Positions 36,731 to 43,894 of a stretch of DNA of 64,000 nt are shown here, piece after piece. The position numbers and the translations under genes were made by a program. The notes below the pieces were generated by a model, which saw nothing but the letters and a program-made list of their open reading frames with translations, was not told the DNA's origin and did not search any database. Numbering within the stretch: the first letter of the stretch is position 1; each line of letters begins with the position of its first letter. Origin of the DNA: Hydrogenobacter sp. T-8 (GTDB taxonomy: Bacteria; Aquificota; Aquificia; Aquificales; Aquificaceae). The stretch spans positions 744,001 to 808,000 of the forward strand of contig NZ_CP048795.1 in the NCBI RefSeq assembly GCF_011006175.1, in the 5' to 3' direction.

Positions 36731-38764
36731 ATGAAGCTCATACTGGCAGAAAAGCCATCGGTGGCAAGGGATATAGCAAAGGCATTGGGCGGTGGGAAAC
36801 CCAAAGATGGCTATATAGAAGCAGGCGAGTATGTGATAACATGGGCTATGGGGCATCTTCTTGAGATAGATGACAGTATAGCACCTCAGAAGTGGGAAAT
36901 AGCAAGTCTTCCCATCTTTCCTGAGAGGTTTTCATACAGAGTAAAAGGACAGGCTCAGGCAAAGCAGTTGAAAGTGATAAGGGAGCTTTTAAAGAAATCG
37001 CAGATGGTGGTAATAGGAACCGACATGGGGCGAGAAGGCGAAGCTATTGCAAGGCTTATTTTAATCCACTGTGGCTGGAAAGACTGGGACAGAACATACA
37101 GGCTTTGGACCTCTGAGGCTTTAACTCCTGAGGTGGTAAGAAGAGAGCTAAAGAACTTAAAGCCCGCAAAAGACTTTGACAGCCTCTATCAGTGTGCTAT
37201 AGCAAGACAGCATTCTGACTGGATAGTGGGAATAAATCTGACAAGGCTTGTAAGCATAAAGGCAAATCAAGGAGTGTGGTCTGTCGGCAGAGTTCAGACG
37301 CCTACCTTAGCTTTAGTGGTAAAAAGAGATTTAGAAATAGAAAACTTCAAGCCAGAGCCATATGGAGTTGTGAAGGCTATTTTCTCAAAGGAGGGGCAAA
37401 AGTATGAGGCAACCCTTGTATTTAAGAAAGAGCTTCTCAGAGATAAGCCAGATACAGCTATGGACGATGATGAGGAAGCAAAACAAGGTGAAGACACCGC
37501 TTTCAGACTATCTCCTGAGCAGGCTAAGAAGATTGTGGAGGAGCTAAGCAGGGAAAAGACAGGAGAAGTGCTTAAAGTCATAAAACTCAAAAAATCAGAG
37601 CCACCGCCACTACTTCACTCACTCACATCACTGCAAAGAGAGGCAAACAGGCTTTATGGCTTTTCCGCATCAAAAACTCTCTCTATCGCTCAGAGCCTCT
37701 ATGAAAGGGGCTATATCTCATATCCAAGAACTGACGCACAGCACCTTGCGGAAAGCTCAAGGGATTTAGTCAGGAAAATCCTGAAAGAGCTTGGCTATCA
37801 AGAGCTTGCAGAAAAAGTAGATAAAGCAGGCAAGCGTGTATTTGATGATAGCAAGCTAACGGACCACTATGCTATTATTCCTCAGAAGCGGGGAGATGAT
37901 TTGGCTGGTGATGAGAAGAAGATTTATGAGCTGGTAAAGAGGAAGTTCATAGGAGCTTTTATGGATAGCTATGAGTATGAGCTTGTAAAAGTCTTTACTC
38001 GTCTTGGCAGGTATGAGTTTTACTCTCAGGGAAAGACTGACCTAAAGCTTGGCTGGAAGTCTCTGTATCAGGAGAAGGAAAAAGAGACCAAACTTCCACA
38101 CCTGAGAGAAGGAGACAGAGTTTTAAAAGAAGACCTCAAGGCTCTTACAAAATTCACACAGCCACCGCCTCACTATACAGAGGCAACTCTTTTGAAGGTG
38201 ATGGAAAAGCTTGGTCTTGGCACTCCTGCTACAAGAGCAAGTATTATTGAAACTCTAAAGGAAAGAGACTATGTGAGGCTAAAAGGGAAAAGTCTAATTT
38301 CTACTCAGAAAGGAAAAGAGCTTGTAGAAAAGCTCAGGCAATCAGGCTCAGCACTGGTGGATGCAGAGCTGACAGGAAAATGGGAAGAAGAGCTTGAAAG
38401 CATTTATAAGAAAAAGCTTGGATACAGAGGCTATCAGGATTTTGTGGAAAAAGTCAAAAAGCTAACTCTTGAAGAGATAGAAAAGCTTAAGGGGAAGAGC
38501 TTTGAGAGAAAGACCGAAAGCGTGGGTTCCTGTCCTGTCTGCAAAAAAGGACAAATTCAGGACTTTCCAAAGCTTTTTAAGTGTTCTGAGTGTGGGGTGC
38601 TTGTCTGGAAAGAATTCATGGGGAAGAAGATAAGCTCCAAAGATGCTATAAAGCTCCTTGAGGGTAAGGAAGTTCTTTTAAAGGGATTGAAATCCAAAGC
38701 TGGAAAGAAGTTTGACGCAAAGGTGAGGTTAGAAAACGGAAGGCTCAAGATTGTGGGGTTTTGA
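36731..38764 (+). CDS. topB: DNA topoisomerase III-like
   Basis: 677 residues. TOPRIM domain: ILAEKPSVARDIAKALGGG at the N-terminus and GTDMGREGEAIAR with the acidic metal triad. The catalytic Tyr is in YISYPRTDAQHL near residue 330. Further type IA landmarks are VGRVQTPTL and LGTPATRASIIETL. The C-terminus has one four-cysteine zinc ribbon (CPVCKKG, CSECG). Plasmid and element topoisomerase III (TraE-like) unlinks DNA during replication and transfer. Last gene of its operon. Confidence 0.92.
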   Translation: MKLILAEKPSVARDIAKALGGGKPKDGYIEAGEYVITWAMGHLLEIDDSIAPQKWEIASLPIFPERFSYRVKGQAQAKQLKVIRELLKKSQMVVIGTDMGREGEAIARLILIHCGWKDWDRTYRLWTSEALTPEVVRRELKNLKPAKDFDSLYQCAIARQHSDWIVGINLTRLVSIKANQGVWSVGRVQTPTLALVVKRDLEIENFKPEPYGVVKAIFSKEGQKYEATLVFKKELLRDKPDTAMDDDEEAKQGEDTAFRLSPEQAKKIVEELSREKTGEVLKVIKLKKSEPPPLLHSLTSLQREANRLYGFSASKTLSIAQSLYERGYISYPRTDAQHLAESSRDLVRKILKELGYQELAEKVDKAGKRVFDDSKLTDHYAIIPQKRGDDLAGDEKKIYELVKRKFIGAFMDSYEYELVKVFTRLGRYEFYSQGKTDLKLGWKSLYQEKEKETKLPHLREGDRVLKEDLKALTKFTQPPPHYTEATLLKVMEKLGLGTPATRASIIETLKERDYVRLKGKSLISTQKGKELVEKLRQSGSALVDAELTGKWEEELESIYKKKLGYRGYQDFVEKVKKLTLEEIEKLKGKSFERKTESVGSCPVCKKGQIQDFPKLFKCSECGVLVWKEFMGKKISSKDAIKLLEGKEVLLKGLKSKAGKKFDAKVRLENGRLKIVGF

Positions 38765-38781
38765 GGGTTTCAGCTTTTTTT

Positions 38782-38881
38782 AGTAATTTTTGAAGTGCTT
38801 CAGAAATTACTGAAATGCAATAGCTTTCTAACTGCAAACATATCGCATTTGTTTAGTTTTTGAAGCACTTCAAAAATTAAA
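38782..38881. repeat. Two related palindromes before the coupling-protein gene
   Basis: 38782-38811 (AGTAATTTTTGAAG-tg then CTTCAGAAATTACT) and 38852-38881 (TTTAGTTTTTGAAG-ca then CTTCAAAAATTAAA). Both centre on TTTTTGAAG-NN-CTTCaAAA and are 70 bp apart. They could be terminators of topB, protein sites, or part of an origin of transfer. Confidence 0.6.
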
Positions 38882-38889
38882 CGACGGCT

Positions 38890-38911
38890 TTTCTGTGGAA
38901 TTCCCCAGAAA
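38890..38911. promoter_or_regulatory. Operator palindrome 11
   Basis: Left half TTTCTGTGGAA, right half perfect. Centre 21.5 bp before TATAAT (38922-38927), so it covers the -35 of the coupling-protein operon. Confidence 0.75.
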
Positions 38912-38934
38912 AAAGAAAAACTATAATTTCCCTT

Positions 38935-41205
38935 ATGGGCAGGTTTGAGATATATGTGGGAAAGGGAATGAATTTAAGGACTAAAGAAACTGGTTATGTT
39001 TTCTGGGAAAAGCCACAGAGACAGATGATAGTCTTTGGGGCATCTGGTTCTGGAAAGAGTGAGTTTTTGTCAAGGCTTACCTATGAGGATATAGTCAATG
39101 GCTTTCAGAGTTTTAACATAGACCCAAAGGGTTCAAAGAGCTGGCTGGAAACCTTTTTTAAGGCGTGTGATAAGATAGGGAAGCTGTATGATAAGGATGG
39201 TGGTCCCATAGTGCTTGCTTTGAATTATCCTGAGGTATCCTTCAGGTTTAACCCTCTTTATGGGCTTGAGCCTCATCAGATAGCTTATGTGATAGCCTCT
39301 GGACTGCCTGACAGCAAAGAGCCTTTCTGGTGGAATATCTCTTATGAGATAACCTTAGCCATAGCCATAGCTCTCAAGGCAAAGGGTTTAAAACAGATAT
39401 GCTTTGGAGATATATATGAGTTTCTCAATGTGGCGAAGATAGAGGAGCTGAGGAGAAAGCTTTTGCAGATATACACAAGAAGACAGGATGAGCTTACCAC
39501 ACAGGGGCTTACCATTCTCAACCAGATAGCAAGCTATGACCCTCAGTATTTCCCAAGAGTAAATGCCACACTAAGGACTTATCTCACAAGGCTTATCACC
39601 GGCAAGGCGGGGAAGATACTCAATGTAAAGACAGACAGAGACCTCCTTAAAGAGAGGATAGAGAACGGACAGCTGAGGTTTTTTGCCTTTCTCAATGCGG
39701 AGAAAGAGGGGCAGACTGCTTACGATGTGGCGAGATTGCTTTTTGCGTGGCTACTGGCGGTGGTGGGAGAGTATTCAAGAGAGTTTAAAACTGTAGAGCC
39801 ACAGCTAAGGGTTAATGTAGATGAGGCAACAGAGGTAGGTTTCTGGGAGATAAACAAAGCCATAAGACTTGTAAGAGAGAGAAATGTAGCCATAAAGCTC
39901 TTTACCCAGTCTCCCTCAGGTTTTAAGAGTGCTTTTAAACAGAACGGTGAAAACATAGTGCAGGACATAATAAACAACTGTGATTGTAGAGTAGTCTTTT
40001 CCATCAATGAGCCAACAGACCAGGAGTATTTTGCCAACATGTCGGGCAGGTATCAAAAACCAAAGGCGATAGTTCATAAAAGCTCCATATCTCTTACCTA
40101 TACAGAGGCTTCACTTTTAAAACCTCAAGATTTAGGGGGGCTTCCCCCAGGGTGGGGTTATTGTTTCATGGATGGAGAGGTTTATATGGTCTATTCACCC
40201 CTTGTGCCAGACAGAAGAAGAGTGAAGGTCATATGGAAAGAAGAGGAAGAGGAAAAGCTAAAGGCGGAAGTAGAGGTAAATCTAAAGGAGCTTTTTGATT
40301 TGATTGTAAGCCTGCTTAGAATAAGAGAGCATTATACAAATGTTTTACCTGAGGAGATAAAAGACCCACAGCTGAAGGAGTTTTATGAAAAGTATCTTGG
40401 CTGGTTTGAATACTATGCGGATGATTTTGAGAGGATTGTAAGGTGGATGGACGGGGTCAAAAGCATCCCCTCTGTTGTTAAGGGTAAAAATCCTCTTAAG
40501 AAGATAAGCCTTGTGGATCATTCCATAAGAGTAGCGGAAAAGGCTTTTGAGGTTCTGCAAAGCACGGAAGACCTCTCTCAGGAGGACAAAGAGATTGCCT
40601 TTCTTGCAAGCCTTGTGCATGACCTTGGCAAGGCGGTGGCGGACACTGGAGGGTATGAGTTTAAAGACCATGTGGAGGAGATAAAGGAGCTTTTAGACCT
40701 CATGGGCGTGTCTCCAGAGATAGCGGATGTGGCGGTAAAGCATCACGATAAAGAAACGGACGATAAAAGGGTTCTTATCCTCAAGTCTGCCGACCATTCC
40801 GCAAGGAGAGAAGAAGAGGAGCTTATAGAAGAAGACCTTATCAAAGAGATAAAGCAAAAGCTGAATGAGGAAAAGCTCTGGAATATGCTTTTGGAGATGG
40901 CAAACAGAGATGATAAATACAGGGTTTTCACATATAGAGGAAGGCTTTATGTTCTATCTGAGTTCTTACAGAACTGGGTAGGCACTGAGACAAACATAAG
41001 ACCATCTGAAGAAGTTCTCTGTGAGCTTTTTGGCTTTGCTCCTGTGGAGCTAACCCTTTATCTGAGTAAAAGCCCTATAATGCATGGCAGGTTTTTAGGC
41101 ATAGAGTATTCAGAAAAGGAATATGCTTTAGAGGAGAGAAAGTTAAGCAGTAAGCTCTTCAAAGGTTTTCGTGTGGAGGTAGAGAATGGAGAGGATAATT
41201 CCTGA
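38935..41205 (+). CDS. traD: TraD-like coupling protein fused to an HD domain
   Basis: 756 residues. Residues ~1-440 are a VirD4/TraD-type ATPase: Walker A GASGSGKS (~36-43), DPKGSKSW, Walker B LRVNVDEATE (~290) and an LFTQSPSG region. The N-terminal membrane helices of normal coupling proteins are absent. Residues ~515-640 are an HD domain: LVDHSIRVAEKAF (His 528), LVHDLGKA (His 562, Asp 563), VKHHD (603-605). HD domains occur in MOBH relaxases, so this may join coupling and DNA-processing roles in one chain. TATAAT lies exactly 7 nt before the ATG. The next gene overlaps its end by 20 bp and could supply the membrane anchor. Confidence 0.82.
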   Translation: MGRFEIYVGKGMNLRTKETGYVFWEKPQRQMIVFGASGSGKSEFLSRLTYEDIVNGFQSFNIDPKGSKSWLETFFKACDKIGKLYDKDGGPIVLALNYPEVSFRFNPLYGLEPHQIAYVIASGLPDSKEPFWWNISYEITLAIAIALKAKGLKQICFGDIYEFLNVAKIEELRRKLLQIYTRRQDELTTQGLTILNQIASYDPQYFPRVNATLRTYLTRLITGKAGKILNVKTDRDLLKERIENGQLRFFAFLNAEKEGQTAYDVARLLFAWLLAVVGEYSREFKTVEPQLRVNVDEATEVGFWEINKAIRLVRERNVAIKLFTQSPSGFKSAFKQNGENIVQDIINNCDCRVVFSINEPTDQEYFANMSGRYQKPKAIVHKSSISLTYTEASLLKPQDLGGLPPGWGYCFMDGEVYMVYSPLVPDRRRVKVIWKEEEEEKLKAEVEVNLKELFDLIVSLLRIREHYTNVLPEEIKDPQLKEFYEKYLGWFEYYADDFERIVRWMDGVKSIPSVVKGKNPLKKISLVDHSIRVAEKAFEVLQSTEDLSQEDKEIAFLASLVHDLGKAVADTGGYEFKDHVEEIKELLDLMGVSPEIADVAVKHHDKETDDKRVLILKSADHSARREEEELIEEDLIKEIKQKLNEEKLWNMLLEMANRDDKYRVFTYRGRLYVLSEFLQNWVGTETNIRPSEEVLCELFGFAPVELTLYLSKSPIMHGRFLGIEYSEKEYALEERKLSSKLFKGFRVEVENGEDNS

Positions 41206-41923
41206 CAGCTCCTCAAGTGCGGATATTAAGCTAAACTTTAGCAACCTTTTTGCCTTTCTATCTTCCCTTGACTATCTTGCCTTCCTTGAGAAGTCAGGAG
41301 CTTTTGAAGATATGCCTGATACAGGCTATCTTTACTACACAGAGGAAAAAACACAGCTATGGCTCTTTGTTATAAAGGAGTATCTAAAGTGGGTATCCTT
41401 TGTGTATTTAGTGGTTAGTCTTTCTTTCACTATCATACTCAAACTCAGCCTTATCTCCGCAACGCTTATAGCATCGCTTCTGTATGGACTTCTTAGCATA
41501 TGGATAGTCCAGAGGTATCTGTGGGGCAGGGGATATCTGTATGCGGTTTTAAGAGATTTTCTCTGGGCAAGCTTTTTATGTAGTCTTTTCATATGGCTTG
41601 GTTTAGAGCTTTTTGTATTTGGAGTAGTTCCAAAGCTGTGGTTTTTATTTGAAAGCTGGCTTTTTTCAGGGAAACCCAACAATATCATTGATACCCTCTT
41701 AAAACCCCCTGCTGAGTTCTTCTACTATACGGTAAAAGCTTATCTGTCAAAGATAGAGCTTCCACAGGAGCTTTTAAGAGCCTTTTTCCTGACCCTGCCT
41801 CTAAAGGTATTCGCCTTCTTAGTCCCCATCTTCTATTTTTACTACCTTAGAAAGCACAGAGGCACAACAAGAGACTACTACATGAGCCTTATCAGAAAAC
41901 TTCCAGATTTACCTGAACAGTAA
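41186..41923 (+). CDS. Multi-pass membrane protein, possible anchor of the coupling protein
   Basis: 245 residues with about five membrane helices (WVSFVYLVVSLSFTIILKLS, TLIASLLYGLLSIWIV, LWASFLCSLFIWLGLELFVF, LTLPLKVFAFLVPIFYFYYL). It overlaps the coupling-protein gene by 20 bp. F-type systems have a TraG/TraD-interacting membrane partner, and the coupling protein here lacks its own membrane segment, so an anchoring role is a reasonable inference. No family recognised. Confidence 0.6.
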   Translation: MERIIPDSSSSADIKLNFSNLFAFLSSLDYLAFLEKSGAFEDMPDTGYLYYTEEKTQLWLFVIKEYLKWVSFVYLVVSLSFTIILKLSLISATLIASLLYGLLSIWIVQRYLWGRGYLYAVLRDFLWASFLCSLFIWLGLELFVFGVVPKLWFLFESWLFSGKPNNIIDTLLKPPAEFFYYTVKAYLSKIELPQELLRAFFLTLPLKVFAFLVPIFYFYYLRKHRGTTRDYYMSLIRKLPDLPEQ

Positions 41924-42389
41924 AGATAGGATTACTCAAATTGTTATCCAGCACCAGCCTATAAACTTTTTCTTGTTTTTCCATGAGAAGTCTTTTGAAG
42001 TTCTCTACGAGCAAGAGGTTTTCTTTTTTGGCTACAAGGTGGTTATGCCTTACGATAACTTCCTGATAAAACTGCTCTTCAAAGACAGGGCAGTGGTTAA
42101 AAGTAAGAACATTGACCCATTTTGTAGGAATTACAACCCTTTCTCTTCCTTTAGTCAGCACCACATTTGAAAAATCCGCCGTAAAACAAAAATGGCAGTC
42201 TCCAAGATAGTCGCATTTGAAGATAGTCTGTTCTTCAAGAAGAAGCTCCTTATCCTCATAAAACCTTATAATGAGCGTGGAAAAAGGATTAAGCACAGAG
42301 CTGTCTGAGTATATCTCCGCTTTTATTTTCTTCTCTTTGCTTAAATCTACAAGGTCTCCAACAGTTATTTGCTTACCTTCTGAAACCAT
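41892..42389 (-). CDS. Hypothetical protein, 165 aa
   Basis: Soluble beta-rich protein (STLIIRFYEDKELLLEEQTI, FKCDYLGDCHFCFTADFSN with CDYLGDCHFC cysteines that could bind metal, ERVVIPTKWVNVLTF). Last gene of the left-going mating-pair operon, overlapping traN by 25 bp. Convergent with the membrane protein gene (32-bp overlap). No family recognised. Confidence 0.55.
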   Translation of the reverse strand: MVSEGKQITVGDLVDLSKEKKIKAEIYSDSSVLNPFSTLIIRFYEDKELLLEEQTIFKCDYLGDCHFCFTADFSNVVLTKGRERVVIPTKWVNVLTFNHCPVFEEQFYQEVIVRHNHLVAKKENLLLVENFKRLLMEKQEKVYRLVLDNNLSNPIFTVQVNLEVF

Positions 42390-43894
42390 GTCTGAACAGC
42401 TTCTAAAGATTTTTGAGTAGGGTTCATATTATTGAGCCTCTCTTGAAAAGATTGAGCCCGCTGAGATATCCAGTCTTCTATGGCTCTTACGCAGTCTGGA
42501 TTACCTAAATCTACCCTCTGAAAGTCTGAAAGAGCTATACCCCCACAATCAGGATTTTTTGGAGAACCCCAGCCTCTTCCAAGCTGTGGTCTAAAACAGC
42601 TCTCCTGAAGTATCCTTGCCAGCTGAGAATTAAAACAACAAAAAGAACGCTTTTTCTCTATACATACACCAAGAACCTTCTTAGAACAGTATGTGCCTAT
42701 TTCCTTGCATGTGCCAGCCTCTCTCCTCTTTTTCAACTCCTTTTCAGAATTACTACACATATCTGAAAACCACCCGCTTATACCACAACATGAAGCTCCC
42801 AGAACAGTAAGACCACCAGCCCTGCAGTCTTTCCTAAATCCTGCGAAAAAGACAGGATTAGTGCATTCCTGCAGGGAAGTGTCTGAAGAACTTACCTGCT
42901 GTGGAGTATCCTGAGCTGGCTCTGACTGAATAAAAGAACTTACCGTATCCTGCGTCATACACGGATGATTACATCTGTTTTCATCTGAAGATACAACAGC
43001 TCCTTTGAGTTTTAGCTCACAATAACCCTGAGGATTTGGCATAGTTCCAGAAGGACAAGTATACGAAAAAGTAATTGATCCTTTAGATGCCCCATCATAA
43101 AAAATTAGTTGGTTTCCATTAGGTACAGCATGAAAACGACAACCACTTACTATATACGATAAAGGAGATGTTTGAGGCACAATTGTAATATTCCCTTGAG
43201 AAAAATTAAAAACAAATTTTCCATTAGAATAATGACTGTCACATGGACTGGCTAAATATGTTGCAACCATCTGATTGCCACTACCTACAAATGTCCAATA
43301 ACCAGGCTTGCTCATCTGCCCTGTTACTACTATCTGCCCTGAATGGAAAGAAAATTCTAAACATGTACCTGTTTCAATATGGCATAATTTATTCCCCTTC
43401 CCTTGAAAAGTGCCATAGCTCATTGTAGAGGTTTGTCCTGATACAGTTATCGATCCTTCGTCAAGGGGTATCCCTCCCTGAGGTGCTGGCTTTACCTGCC
43501 CTCCCTGCAGATAACCTTCACAGACCCACACATTGTCAAGGCTTAAAGACTGAGCTGTTTGAGCTGGCATACATGAAACACCCAAAGAAGAAAGGATATT
43601 CTGATAGTCAGAATAAGTCATTTCATTCTTTGACACAAAATTAGACGAAACTATAAAACCATTTACATTCTGTCCTCCCACCTTATCAAAATCAGTGCAG
43701 AGCTTATCCTGAAGGTCTATAGGACACCAATAGACACCATTCACATTCTGACAATCCTGCACATAATCACTGCAAGAGGTCGCACCCTCAGATACATCCT
43801 TTACAACACACTTAGGCGTGCTGTCAAAACAATTAATAGCCTGAGAAAAACTTAAGCCTGACACAAATAACAGTAAAGCTACTACCTTCCACAT
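42365..43894 (-). CDS. traN: TraN, F-type mating-pair stabilisation protein
   Basis: 509 residues with a signal peptide (VVALLLFVSGLSFSQA) and many cysteines. The C-terminal third is diagnostic for TraN: CCGISGWFSDMC, GTYCSKKVLGVCIEKKRSFC, then ARILQESCFRPQLGRGWGSP and DCGGIALSDFQRVDLG. TraN is an outer-membrane adhesin that contacts the recipient. The N-terminal half is repetitive and divergent, as expected for a surface-exposed part. It overlaps the large Cys-rich gene upstream by 13 bp. Confidence 0.9.
   Translation of the reverse strand: MWKVVALLLFVSGLSFSQAINCFDSTPKCVVKDVSEGATSCSDYVQDCQNVNGVYWCPIDLQDKLCTDFDKVGGQNVNGFIVSSNFVSKNEMTYSDYQNILSSLGVSCMPAQTAQSLSLDNVWVCEGYLQGGQVKPAPQGGIPLDEGSITVSGQTSTMSYGTFQGKGNKLCHIETGTCLEFSFHSGQIVVTGQMSKPGYWTFVGSGNQMVATYLASPCDSHYSNGKFVFNFSQGNITIVPQTSPLSYIVSGCRFHAVPNGNQLIFYDGASKGSITFSYTCPSGTMPNPQGYCELKLKGAVVSSDENRCNHPCMTQDTVSSFIQSEPAQDTPQQVSSSDTSLQECTNPVFFAGFRKDCRAGGLTVLGASCCGISGWFSDMCSNSEKELKKRREAGTCKEIGTYCSKKVLGVCIEKKRSFCCFNSQLARILQESCFRPQLGRGWGSPKNPDCGGIALSDFQRVDLGNPDCVRAIEDWISQRAQSFQERLNNMNPTQKSLEAVQTWFQKVSK

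Noticed and set aside
41335-41688. Minus-strand frame of 117 codons
   Set aside because: Antisense to the membrane protein gene next to traD; no ribosome site and no recognisable domain.
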